This document shows, one piece after another, positions 6,448 through 12,922 of a DNA stretch of 12,922 bases (positions are counted from its first letter, which is position 1; each line of letters opens with the position of its first letter). The stretch covers positions 1 to 12,922 of the forward strand of contig JAGOBT010000039.1 in assembly GCA_017999135.1 (NCBI GenBank), read 5' to 3'. The translations under genes and the position numbers were made by a program. The notes under the pieces are model-generated. The model was not told the DNA's origin. It saw only the letters and a program-made list of their open reading frames with translations, and did not search any database. This DNA comes from Burkholderiaceae bacterium. Lineage in GTDB: Bacteria > Pseudomonadota > Gammaproteobacteria > Burkholderiales > Burkholderiaceae_C.

Positions 6448-8623
6448 CCGTGGCCTTGGCGCGTGCCATGGCCTGGGCGGCCTGGGCCTCGGCGTCGGTC
6501 AAGGCCGGCAGCAGGATGTCGAACACCGCGCCACCATCCGGGTGGTTGCGTGCGTGGATGCGGCCAGCGTGGCCGTCCATGATCTTGCGGCAGATGGCCA
6601 GGCCCAGCCCGGTGCCGCCTGATCCATCCTTGGTGCGGCTGCTCTGCACGAAGGCCTCGAAGATGCTGTCCAGCTCCTGCGGCGGTATGCCCGGGCCGTG
6701 GTCGCGCACGCTGATGTGGTGCGCGCCACCTGGCTCGGCCTCCCAATCGACGGTGATGCTGCTGCCTGACGGCGCAAAGCGGATGGCATTGGCCAGCACA
6801 TTGCGCAGCACCTGCTGCAGGCGGAAGGCGTCGCCCGATGCCCACAGTGCGGCAGCGGTGGCCGGGGTCAGCTGCAGTTGCAGGCCGCGGGCCTGCGCCA
6901 GGCCCTGCAGTTCGTCGGCCACGGCGCGCAGGGCCGGCGCCATGTCCTGCGGCTGGCGCTGGATCTCGCCCACCGGGGATTCCAGCCGCGACAGGTCCAG
7001 CAGGTTGTTCACCAGCACCAGCATGCGCTGGCCGGCGGCATGGATGCTGGCGAACATGCCCTGCAGCCGTGGCTGGCTGCCGCTGCGGGCTTCGCCCAGC
7101 TCCGAGAAGCCCAGGATCGACTGCAGCGGCGTGCGCAGCTCGTGGCTGATGTTGGCCAGGAACTCGCTCTTGGCCGCGTTGCTGCGTTCGGCGGCCTCCT
7201 TGGCCTCGGTGGTGCGTTGCGCCACCTCGCGGAACTCGGTCACGTCCATCAGGCAGGTGATCACGCCTGCCACCTGGCCGTTGGCGTCGGCATACGGTGT
7301 CACCCGCAGGATCACGTCGCGCGGCAGGCCGTCGCTGTCGAGCACCTGCTCCTCGTAGGCCACCGGCTGGCCCGATGCGATCGCCAGCTGCTCCTGCGCC
7401 TCGTGCGGGGCGGCCAGCTGGGCCGGATACAGCCGGCCCTGGTTCTGGCCGATGGCCCGGCTGGCGGGGATGCCGGTCAGCGCCACCCAGGCCTGGTTGA
7501 CACGCAGGAAGCGCCCGCTGGCGTCCTTCAGCACCATCGGGATCGGGCTCACCTCGAACAGCCGGTCGGTGAAGGCGTCCTGCGCGGCCAGGCTGCCGCG
7601 TGCGGCCTGCAGGTCGATGCGCACCGCCTCGTGGCTGCGCAGGCTGCGCCAGGCCACGAAGGTCAGCGCGCCCAGGCCCAGCAGCAGCAGCAGCACGCCG
7701 CCCGCCACGTTCAGGCCGATGGCCTGCAGCTTGGCCATCGGCACGGCTTCGGGTGTCTCCACCACCACCACCAGCGGCTGGCGGCGTGCGGTGCGCCAGG
7801 CCATGTAGACCGGCTCGCCGCCGAGTCCGGCGCTGCGCCAGTGGCCGTGCTCCCGGCCTGTCTGCACCGCATTCGGGAACAGCGGGTGGTCTTTCAGCCA
7901 GGTGCCGGCGGGATGCCGGCTGCCCTGGGCGGGCACCAGCAACTGGCCACCGTAGGACATCAGCGACGCCATCTGCTGGCGGTCCTGCATCAGCAAGGCG
8001 AACTGGTTGGCGAAGTAGTCGGGGTTGATGGTGGCCACCAGCCAGGCGCTGCCGGCGCCATCCGGTACCGGCAGGACAAGCGGCAGCAGATGGGTGCCGG
8101 CATGGCCGGCGGCCTGCGCGGCGGCGGGCAGCGCCGCCAGCTCGCCCAGGTCCCGGCCCGGCAGCAAGGGGCCGAGGCCGCTGGTGGCCGATGGCGGCAG
8201 CAGTTCCGCCAGGCGCACCTGCACGCCGATGTTGGCCGGCACCGAGCTGGCCAGCACCCAGCCTTGGGCGTCCAGCAGGCTGATGCTGCGCAGGAAGGGC
8301 AGCGCCTGCACCGATTCCTGCAGCATCGGAGACAGCTGCAGATGCAGGCCCTGCGCGCGTTGCAGACGGGTCGCTTCCAGGGCCGACCCCATGGCCAGTT
8401 CCACCGCATTGAAGGTGCGGTTGGTGTGGTCGTCCAGCACGCGGGCGAACAGGGCGCCCTGCTCGGTGGTGTTCTCGTCCAGTTCCTGCCGCTCGTACGC
8501 CATGAAGCCGAGCGCCGCCGCCAGCACCAGCAGCGCCACGCCCAGGCTGGCGCCCAGCAGCCAACGGCTGTGCAGCCACGCCGGCAGGGCGGTGCTGTGG
8601 CTGTCGGCGGTGCCAGGCGTCAT
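6443..8623 (-). CDS. PAS-domain membrane sensor histidine kinase
   Basis: A 726-residue kinase. A transmembrane helix at ~22-43 is followed by a periplasmic domain of ~255 residues that resembles a dCache-type sensor, and a second helix at ~301-326. Next is a PAS domain (~348-465; LFEVSPIPMVLKDASGRFLRVN, then ITCLMDVTEFREV). The phosphoacceptor box is FLANISHELRTPLQSILGF with His494. The ATPase domain is complete: N box RLQQVLRNVLANAIRFA (601-617), G1 DHGPGIP (641-647), F box FEAFVQ, and G2 GGTGLGLAI. There is no receiver domain. The ATG at 8623 directly precedes the first helix; a longer start near 8737 would overlap the upstream gene by ~95 bases and add residues unlike the family. It starts 19 bases after the binding-protein gene stop, so the two are probably one transcript and may form a ligand-sensing pair. 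Its response regulator must be elsewhere. Confidence 0.93.
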   Translation of the reverse strand: MTPGTADSHSTALPAWLHSRWLLGASLGVALLVLAAALGFMAYERQELDENTTEQGALFARVLDDHTNRTFNAVELAMGSALEATRLQRAQGLHLQLSPMLQESVQALPFLRSISLLDAQGWVLASSVPANIGVQVRLAELLPPSATSGLGPLLPGRDLGELAALPAAAQAAGHAGTHLLPLVLPVPDGAGSAWLVATINPDYFANQFALLMQDRQQMASLMSYGGQLLVPAQGSRHPAGTWLKDHPLFPNAVQTGREHGHWRSAGLGGEPVYMAWRTARRQPLVVVVETPEAVPMAKLQAIGLNVAGGVLLLLLGLGALTFVAWRSLRSHEAVRIDLQAARGSLAAQDAFTDRLFEVSPIPMVLKDASGRFLRVNQAWVALTGIPASRAIGQNQGRLYPAQLAAPHEAQEQLAIASGQPVAYEEQVLDSDGLPRDVILRVTPYADANGQVAGVITCLMDVTEFREVAQRTTEAKEAAERSNAAKSEFLANISHELRTPLQSILGFSELGEARSGSQPRLQGMFASIHAAGQRMLVLVNNLLDLSRLESPVGEIQRQPQDMAPALRAVADELQGLAQARGLQLQLTPATAAALWASGDAFRLQQVLRNVLANAIRFAPSGSSITVDWEAEPGGAHHISVRDHGPGIPPQELDSIFEAFVQSSRTKDGSGGTGLGLAICRKIMDGHAGRIHARNHPDGGAVFDILLPALTDAEAQAAQAMARAKATA

Positions 8624-8642
8624 CGTGGCGCTTGCCCCGCGG

Positions 8643-9458
8643 CTACTTGCGCACCACGATCTCGCCCAGGCCGTGCTGCCTGGCGGCGGCTTCGAGCCGG
8701 CCGTCGCGCTTGATGGCGGCGACAAAGGCGTCCACACGTTGCAGCCAGGCGTCGTCTCCCGGCTTCACCGCATAGGCGTAGGGCAGGGCGTGGAAGGGCC
8801 GGGTGGGCGACACCAGGCGGGCCCAGTCGGCGTTGTCCAGCAGGCGGCGGCTGTAGGGAAAGTCGGTCATGAACACGTCCACGCGGCCGGCTTCGAGCTC
8901 CTGCTCGCGGGTCTGTGGCGGCTTCACCACCACCAGTTTGGCCTGCTTCAGCGCAGCGGCCATCACCGGCTCCATGAAGGTGCCGGCCTGCACCGCCACC
9001 TGCACGCCGGGCTTGTCGATGTCGTCGAAGGTCTGGATGCGGTGGGTGCGGGTGGTGATGCCGTAGATGTCGCTCTGCAGGTAGGGTTGCGAGAAGCGCA
9101 GCTTTTCGGCACGCGCGGGCAGCACCGCCACGGCATGCATGGCGATGTCGCAGCGGTCGGTGGTCAGGTCCTCGATCAGTTTCGGGAACGACGATTCCAC
9201 ATAGGCCAGCTTGACCTTCAGGTCCTTGGCCAGTTCGGCCGACAGCAGGATGTCGACGCCGGTCAGCTGCTGGGTGCGCGGGTTGCGCCAGGTGATGCCG
9301 TAGTAGTCGGGCCAGATGCACACCTTGAGCGTGCCGCCGGACTGGATGCGGTCGAGCACCGGCCCGGCCATGGTGAGGGTGGCGGCAACGCTCAGTGCGC
9401 AGATGGACGCTACCGCGGGCAACAGGGCGGACAGTCGGCGGATCAGCGTGCGTGGCAT
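8643..9458 (-). CDS. Periplasmic amino-acid-type solute-binding protein (family 3)
   Basis: A 271-residue protein with an N-terminal signal peptide (basic RR near residues 7-8, hydrophobic core ~11-29), so it is exported to the periplasm. The mature part is a bacterial extracellular solute-binding protein family 3 fold: GGTLKVCIWPDYYGITW, LTGVDILLSAELAKDL, CDIAMHAVAVLPARAEKLRFSQPY and VDVFMTDFPYSRRLL. R116 aligns with the Arg that binds the ligand alpha-carboxylate, and D199 is at the position that usually contacts the amino group, so an amino-acid-like ligand is plausible. No ABC permease or ATPase gene is next to it. It is followed after 19 bases by a sensor kinase gene, which suggests a sensing role. 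The start ATG at 9458 gives a normal signal peptide but has no clear Shine-Dalgarno sequence. The ligand is unknown. Confidence 0.92.
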   Translation of the reverse strand: MPRTLIRRLSALLPAVASICALSVAATLTMAGPVLDRIQSGGTLKVCIWPDYYGITWRNPRTQQLTGVDILLSAELAKDLKVKLAYVESSFPKLIEDLTTDRCDIAMHAVAVLPARAEKLRFSQPYLQSDIYGITTRTHRIQTFDDIDKPGVQVAVQAGTFMEPVMAAALKQAKLVVVKPPQTREQELEAGRVDVFMTDFPYSRRLLDNADWARLVSPTRPFHALPYAYAVKPGDDAWLQRVDAFVAAIKRDGRLEAAARQHGLGEIVVRK

Positions 9459-9500
9459 GGCGGTGGGTGGCCGCGCAGGGCGCGGCGCGGGTGGGTTGGC

Positions 9501-9533
9501 GCAGCCGCCAGTGTCTCACCGGTGACGGGCTGC
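9501..9533 (-). other. Palindrome and hairpin in the binding-protein leader
   Basis: GCAGCC (9501-9506) pairs with GGCTGC (9528-9533) and encloses the perfect 10-base palindrome TCACCGGTGA (9516-9525). It lies 43-75 bases before the start codon of the solute-binding protein gene. It could be an operator or a leader hairpin; no factor can be assigned. Confidence 0.35.
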
Positions 9534-9550
9534 CAGGGGGATGTGCCCAC

Positions 9551-9580
9551 CTAAAGTGATAAAAACTAACGTCACATGAG
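9551..9580 (-). promoter_or_regulatory. AT-rich tract, probable promoter region of the binding-protein/kinase unit
   Basis: This A/T-rich island stands out in very GC-rich DNA and lies ~95-120 bases before the solute-binding protein start. It contains GTGA and TCAC half-sites (9556-9559, 9572-9575) separated by 12 bases. No convincing -35/-10 pair could be fixed. The rest of 9459-9642 holds no gene. Confidence 0.4.
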
Positions 9581-9642
9581 CCATGCTTTCCACCGCCAGA
9601 TCGGCCGCGGCGGGGCGCAGCGGCGGGTTGGCTGACGCCGAC

Positions 9643-10533
9643 TCAGAGGTCGGTGCGCAGTTTCCAGAGCTCGGGGAACAGTTCCACATCGAGCATGCGC
9701 CTGAGGTAGCCGGCGCCGCTGGTGCCGCCGGTGCCGGTCTTCATGCCGATGATGCGGGTGACGGTGGTCAGGTGGCGGAAGCGCCACAGCCGGAAGGCGT
9801 CTTCCAGGTCGGTGAGCTCTTCGCCCAGCTGGTACAGGTCCCAGTGGGCATCGGGCGCACGGTAGGCCACCAGCCAGGCCTGCTCGACCGCGTCGCTGGC
9901 GGCATAGGGCCGCGTCCAGTCACGCTGGGTGTGGCTGTCCGGCACGGCCAGGCCGCGGCGGGCCATCAGGCGCAGGGCCTCGTCGTACAGCGACGGTGCG
10001 CGCCAGGCGGCTTCCACCTCGGCCAGCCGTTGCGGGCTGTGGGCATGCGGCTGCAGCATGGCGGCGTTCTTGTTGCCGAGCAGGAATTCGATGCAGCGGT
10101 ACTGCCAGCTCTGGAAGCCGCTGGACCGCGCCAGGTAGGGCCGGATCGCGCTGTACTCGGGCGGCGTCATCGTGGCCAGCACGTCCCAGGCATGCACCAG
10201 CTGTTCCATGATGCGGCTGACCCGCGCCAGCATCTTGAAGGCGGTGGGCAGCTGGTCGGCGCCGATGGCGGCGACGGCGGCACGCAGCTCGTGCAGCATC
10301 AGCTTCATCCACAGCTCGCTGGTCTGGTGCTGCACGATGAACAGCATCTCGTCGTGCGCGGGCGACAGCGGGTGCTGGGCGCTGAGCACGGCGTCCAGGT
10401 GCAGGTAGTCGCCGTAGCTCATGTCGGCGCTGAAATCGAGCTGCGCGCCTTCGTGCCGGGGCAGGCCGGTGGCCGGGGGCGTCGGCGCGGCGGATTCACT
10501 CGCGGCGCCGTCGCCGAACGGGCACCCGCTCAT
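9643..10533 (-). CDS. kynA: Tryptophan 2,3-dioxygenase
   Basis: A 296-residue haem enzyme that adds O2 to L-tryptophan to give N-formyl-L-kynurenine in the cytoplasm, the first step of the kynurenine pathway. The active site is intact: [14 protein letters not shown] with the distal His69, EYSAIRPYL with Tyr127 and Arg131, and [21 protein letters not shown] with the haem-ligand His254 and Thr268. These sit at a constant +14 offset from the Xanthomonas enzyme residues I recall (H55, Y113, R117, H240, T254), so no indels are implied across the core. The start ATG at 10533 (MSGCPFGD) overlaps the kynU stop as ATGA and so fits translational coupling; the upstream extension of 28 residues overlaps kynU and was rejected. 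It is the last gene of the kynBUA unit. No intrinsic terminator is visible after it. Confidence 0.97.
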   Translation of the reverse strand: MSGCPFGDGAASESAAPTPPATGLPRHEGAQLDFSADMSYGDYLHLDAVLSAQHPLSPAHDEMLFIVQHQTSELWMKLMLHELRAAVAAIGADQLPTAFKMLARVSRIMEQLVHAWDVLATMTPPEYSAIRPYLARSSGFQSWQYRCIEFLLGNKNAAMLQPHAHSPQRLAEVEAAWRAPSLYDEALRLMARRGLAVPDSHTQRDWTRPYAASDAVEQAWLVAYRAPDAHWDLYQLGEELTDLEDAFRLWRFRHLTTVTRIIGMKTGTGGTSGAGYLRRMLDVELFPELWKLRTDL

Positions 10534-11834
10534 GTCACCACCCCGCGCTGGTTGAAGCGCGCTTCGCGCCACTCGCCGGTGGCCAGCACCTGGCGCAGTT
10601 GTTCCACCGCATCCCACACGTCGGCAAAGCGGGTGTAGAGCGGGGTGACGCCGAAGCGCAGGATGTCGGGCAGGCCGTCCTTCGCATCACCTGCGCGGAA
10701 GTCGCCGACCACGCGGCGGGCGATCAGCGCCTGCACCACGGCAAACGCTCCGCCGGCGCGGCCGGCGTCGCTGTCGGGTGCAAAGGCCAGGCAGACCTGG
10801 CTGCCGCGCTCGGTGTCGGCATCGGGCGACGCGAACTGCAGGCCGTGGCCACCGCAGCGCTGCTGCGCCAGGTCGATGAACAGCCGCGTCAGCGCCAGCG
10901 ACTTGGCGCGGATGGCGGCCATGCCGCCCAGCGGCAACGCCGCCAGCAAGGTGTCGACGCCGCATTCCAGCGCGGCCATGGCCAGCACCGGCGGCGTGCC
11001 GCACAGGTAGCGGGTGATGCCGGGCGCCGGCTGGTAGCCGGGCTCGAAGGCAAACGGCGCGGCATGGCCGTGCCAGCCGGCCAGCGGCTGCCAGGCCTGG
11101 CTGGCATGGCGCGGGTGGGCCCAGCAGAAGGCCGGCGCGCCCGGGCCGCCGTTGAGGTACTTGTAGCCGCAGCCCACGGCAAAGTCGGCACCGTCGGCGG
11201 CCAGCGCCACCGGCACCGCACCGGCCGAGTGGGCCAGGTCCCACACCGTCAGCGCGCCAGCGGCATGGGCGGCGGCACTGAGTCGGGCCATGTCATGCAG
11301 CCGGCCGGTGCGGTAGTTCACCTGGGTGAGCATCAGCACGGCGGTGTGCGGGCCCAGCGCGGCAGGGATGTCTTCGGGCCGGTCGACCAGGTGCAGCGTG
11401 CAGCCGTGCTGGCGGCCCAGGCTTTCGGCAATGTAGAGATCCGTGGGGAAGTTGCTGCGCTCGCTGACGACGACAGTGCGCGCTGGATTGGCGGCACGCT
11501 GCAGCGCCAGCGCGGCCGACAGCACCTTGAACAGGTTGACGCTGGTGGAATCGGCCACCACCAGTTCACCCGCGCCCACGCCCACCAGCGGCGCGATCTT
11601 GTCGCCGATGCGCTGCGGCAGGGCCATCCAGCCGGCGGCGTTCCAGCTGCCGATCAGGCCTTCGCCCCATTCCTGCGCCACCACCTGGGCCACGCGGGCG
11701 GCGGTGGCGCGCGGCAGCACGCCCAGCGAGTTGCCGTCCAGGTAGACCAGGCCCTCGGGGATGTGGAACTGCTGGCGCAGCGGGGCCAGGCGGTCGGCGG
11801 CGTCCAGCGCCAGGGCGTGGTCTCGGGTGGTCAT
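10530..11834 (-). CDS. kynU: Kynureninase
   Basis: A 434-residue PLP enzyme (fold-type I) that splits L-kynurenine into anthranilate and L-alanine. Signatures are [13 protein letters not shown] (30-42), [22 protein letters not shown] (64-85), and [30 protein letters not shown] (169-182), [13 protein letters not shown] with PLP-contacting Asp199, and [16 protein letters not shown] with the Schiff-base Lys225 follow. Length and all motifs are normal. The start ATG at 11834 lies 37 bases after the kynB stop, with GAAAG ~10 bases upstream as a possible ribosome site. Its stop overlaps the kynA start. The anthranilate formed may feed an anthranilate-degradation route or tryptophan/quinolone synthesis elsewhere in the genome. 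Confidence 0.97.
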   Translation of the reverse strand: MTTRDHALALDAADRLAPLRQQFHIPEGLVYLDGNSLGVLPRATAARVAQVVAQEWGEGLIGSWNAAGWMALPQRIGDKIAPLVGVGAGELVVADSTSVNLFKVLSAALALQRAANPARTVVVSERSNFPTDLYIAESLGRQHGCTLHLVDRPEDIPAALGPHTAVLMLTQVNYRTGRLHDMARLSAAAHAAGALTVWDLAHSAGAVPVALAADGADFAVGCGYKYLNGGPGAPAFCWAHPRHASQAWQPLAGWHGHAAPFAFEPGYQPAPGITRYLCGTPPVLAMAALECGVDTLLAALPLGGMAAIRAKSLALTRLFIDLAQQRCGGHGLQFASPDADTERGSQVCLAFAPDSDAGRAGGAFAVVQALIARRVVGDFRAGDAKDGLPDILRFGVTPLYTRFADVWDAVEQLRQVLATGEWREARFNQRGVVT

Positions 11835-11871
11835 CGTGGGGGGCTTTCAGAGGCTGCGCAGCACCGCGCAG

Positions 11872-12498
11872 TCATGCGAGTGCGCGCAGCACAGCGCGCA
11901 CGGGTGACGCATCGGCCGTCATCAGCTTCAGCGGCAGGGCGATCAGTTCGTAGTCGCCCTCGGGCACGTCGTCGAGCAGCAGGTTCTCCAGCACGCGCAG
12001 GCCACGCTGGCGGATCACCCGGTGGCTGGGCAGGGCCTTGCTGTCGGCGGGGTCGATGCTGGCGGTGTCGATGCCGATCAGCTGTACGCCGGCGTCGGCC
12101 AGATGAGCGACGGTGTCGGGCGCGTAGGCGCTGAGCGCGCCGTCCCAGCCCCAAGGCTGGCGGGCGTAGGTGCGCACCAGCACCCGGGGCGGCAGGCCGT
12201 GCAGCGCATGCTGCAGGTGTTGCCAGGTGATCAGCGGGCCGCAGCCGATGGCGTGGATGACGCGGCACGGGCCGAGGAAGGGCGCCAGATCGAGCGCGCC
12301 CACCGCCGTGCCATCGGCGCTGTAGTGCAATGGCGCGTCGGCATGGGCGCCGGTGTGCGGGCTGAGTGTGAGCGTGGCCACGTTCACCGGGCAGTCGCCC
12401 GACAGGGTGGCGCCCCAGGTCTGCTGGTAGGGGGTGTCACCGGGAAACACCGGCGAACCGGGTTGCACCGGCGGTGAGATGTCCCAGATGCGCTTCAT
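11872..12498 (-). CDS. kynB: Kynurenine formamidase (arylformamidase)
   Basis: A 208-residue metal-dependent hydrolase of the cyclase family that deformylates N-formylkynurenine to kynurenine. It opens with [21 protein letters not shown], the usual KynB N-terminus, and carries the metal-binding strip [14 protein letters not shown] (HxGxHxDxPxH pattern). [15 protein letters not shown] is also typical. The start at 12498 gives the family N-terminus; a TTG at 12522 would add eight residues inside the promoter and was rejected. It is the first gene of kynBUA. There is almost no leader between the inferred promoter and the start codon and no Shine-Dalgarno sequence, so the message may be leaderless or nearly so. 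Confidence 0.95.
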   Translation of the reverse strand: MKRIWDISPPVQPGSPVFPGDTPYQQTWGATLSGDCPVNVATLTLSPHTGAHADAPLHYSADGTAVGALDLAPFLGPCRVIHAIGCGPLITWQHLQHALHGLPPRVLVRTYARQPWGWDGALSAYAPDTVAHLADAGVQLIGIDTASIDPADSKALPSHRVIRQRGLRVLENLLLDDVPEGDYELIALPLKLMTADASPVRAVLRALA

Positions 12499-12504
12499 CC
12501 GGGC

Positions 12505-12532
12505 ATCATATTTGATTGACAACTAAAGTAAA
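12505..12532 (-). promoter_or_regulatory. Probable kynBUA promoter with an overlapping imperfect palindrome
   Basis: On the minus strand, TTTACT (12527-12532) and TATGAT (12505-12510) are separated by 16 bases, a good -10 with a moderate -35. The predicted transcript start falls within a few bases of the kynB ATG. Between the boxes is an imperfect palindrome TTT..TTG-A-CAA..AAA (12511-12527), of the size expected for an Lrp/AsnC-type regulator such as KynR. That assignment is inferred. On the plus strand TTGACA (12516-12521) is a perfect -35 but lacks a well-spaced -10. Confidence 0.5.
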
Positions 12533-12540
12533 TGGGCGAG

Positions 12541-12604
12541 CTTGGAGTATGAGGGCTGCGCTGGGCTCAAAACGGAAGTTCCCGACTCGCCATCTTCCGC
12601 GCGA
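12541..12604. other. Non-coding stretch beyond the kyn promoter
   Basis: No gene, hairpin or repeat is visible here. Reading frames from ATGs at 12533 and 12549 stop after a few to 39 codons and resemble nothing known. It leads into the palindromic repeat region; in total no gene is seen from 12499 to the window end. Confidence 0.5.
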
Positions 12605-12717
12605 GGACGAGGCCGCCGGGTGCCTGGCCGACTCCATGTCCCCCGTCCTACACGCCGCAAGCGGCGAATAGGACTCCTCCTTCACTGACGTCGGCCAGGC
12701 ACCCGCCGTCCTCGTCC
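12605..12717. repeat. Nested palindromic element (28-bp arms around a hairpin core)
   Basis: Outer arms 12605-12632 and 12690-12717 are inverted repeats of 28 bases with two mismatches. Inside lies a core (12637-12681) with its own near-perfect hairpin: GTCCTA-ca-CGCCGC-aa-GCGGCG-aa-TAGGAC. The whole 113-base unit can fold as a long cruciform. No transposase, target duplication or integron attC core (GTTRRRY/RYYYAAC) is visible. It could be a MITE-like element or a folded recombination or intron target. Confidence 0.7.
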
Positions 12718-12795
12718 AGCCACCATCACCGCATGCGGCGCGTCTTTCGGTGGCGGCTGAGCGACGGGCCGGGAGGGTCTGTTTTGCGCAAGTAG

Positions 12796-12840
12796 AGGAG
12801 GAGTCCTATTCGCCGCTTGCGGCGTGTAGGACGGGGGACA
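12796..12840. repeat. Second, inverted copy of the 45-base core
   Basis: Positions 12796-12840 are an exact reverse complement of 12637-12681 over 45 bases, including the internal hairpin. The identity ends at 12840, the base before the group II intron 5' end. Sequence to the left (12682-12795) holds no gene and no clear continuation of the match apart from the outer arm of the first element. Confidence 0.85.
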
Positions 12841-12922
12841 GTGCGCCCAGCATGGGCGCGATCTTCGGGGTGCAAGTCCCCGGCCGAGCTGGCCACAGCG
12901 AGGCAAGTGAAGCGCAACTGCG
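12841..12922 (+). mobile_element. 5' end of a group II intron (continues past the window)
   Basis: The sequence begins GTGCGCCCAGCATGGGCG, matching the conserved 5' end of bacterial group II introns (GUGYG start; compare the Lactococcus Ll.LtrB start GUGCGCCCAG). The start folds as GCGCCCA-gca-TGGGCGC (12843-12859), followed by CGGGG-tgcaagt-CCCCG (12866-12882), and then GCCGAGCTGG...AAGTGAAGCGCAACTGCG, consistent with domain I. The intron-encoded reverse transcriptase/maturase would lie to the right, outside the window. Its position directly after a stem-loop recalls class C introns, which target terminator-like or attC hairpins, but the class cannot be set from 82 bases. Confidence 0.85.

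Noticed and set aside
5550..8579. A 1009-codon open frame on the minus strand
   Set aside because: It runs antisense through the lyase gene and out of frame with the kinase; its translation is Pro/Arg/Gly/Ala-rich low complexity typical of GC-rich shadow frames, while the overlapping frames have clear family motifs.
6878..8713. A 611-codon open frame on the plus strand
   Set aside because: It is the antisense of the PAS kinase gene, rich in Gln/His/Gly/Arg, with no domain. The same applies to plus-strand frames over kynU/kynB (10599-12134) and to 8025-9554.
8624..8737. Longer N-terminus for the PAS kinase
   Set aside because: It overlaps the binding-protein gene by ~95 bases; the ATG at 8623 gives a normal short cytoplasmic tail before the first helix.
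9576..9642. Intrinsic terminator after kynA
   Set aside because: GC-rich complementary stretches exist but no stem followed by a T-run could be defined on the minus strand.
12549..12668. A 39-codon plus-strand open frame
   Set aside because: It ends inside the palindromic core, has no ribosome site and no similarity recognised; chance opening in GC-rich DNA.
12605..12840. Integron attC site or cassette
   Set aside because: The palindromes lack the R'/R'' core (GTTRRRY and RYYYAAC) and no cassette gene or integrase is present, although hairpin targeting by an intron made the idea worth considering.
12682..12917. Minus-strand frames of 63-74 codons near the right end
   Set aside because: They overlap the repeat core and the group II intron domain I in antisense and have no recognisable content.

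Overview
The window is very GC-rich, with densely packed genes and strong G/C third positions. Product types and one characteristic C-rich intergenic repeat suggest a Burkholderiales-type betaproteobacterium (Rubrivivax/Leptothrix/Comamonadaceae-like). This is inferred from style and gene content; there is no rRNA to confirm it.

Layout. (1) 2-1669, plus: 3' part of a membrane histidine kinase with a 7TMR-DISM-type sensor. Its ATPase domain appears to lack the N-box segment. (2) 1775-6429, plus: a four-gene catabolic operon encoding an acyl-CoA dehydrogenase, a CaiB/BaiF (class III) CoA-transferase, an MmgE/PrpD-family protein and a CitE-like (HpcH/HpaI) CoA-ester lyase. Two of its three junctions are overlapping stop/start codons; the third carries a repeat made of three hairpins. 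(3) 6443-9458, minus: a two-gene unit of a family-3 periplasmic solute-binding protein followed by a PAS-containing membrane histidine kinase, with no permease and no response regulator in the window. (4) 9643-12498, minus: the kynurenine operon kynB-kynU-kynA, which takes tryptophan to anthranilate. (5) 12499-12922: the kynB promoter region, then non-coding DNA with a nested palindromic repeat. A second, inverted copy of the repeat core ends exactly where the 5' end of a group II intron begins; the intron runs off the right edge.

How the genes work together. KynA opens the indole ring of tryptophan to N-formylkynurenine, KynB removes the formyl group, and KynU cleaves kynurenine to anthranilate and alanine. 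The plus-strand operon has the parts to activate a carboxylic acid as a CoA thioester, dehydrogenate it, and cleave a hydroxyacyl-CoA by a retro-Claisen reaction. That fits a branched C5-C6 dicarboxylate (itaconate, mesaconate, methylsuccinate, citramalate type), but the substrate is not determined by the sequence. The solute-binding protein and kinase look like a ligand-sensing pair.

Most noteworthy: the kinase apparently deleted for its N-box, the uncharacterised dicarboxyl-CoA operon, the orphan binding-protein/kinase pair beside kyn, and the intron/repeat junction. I see no CRISPR array, tRNA, rRNA or transposase gene.
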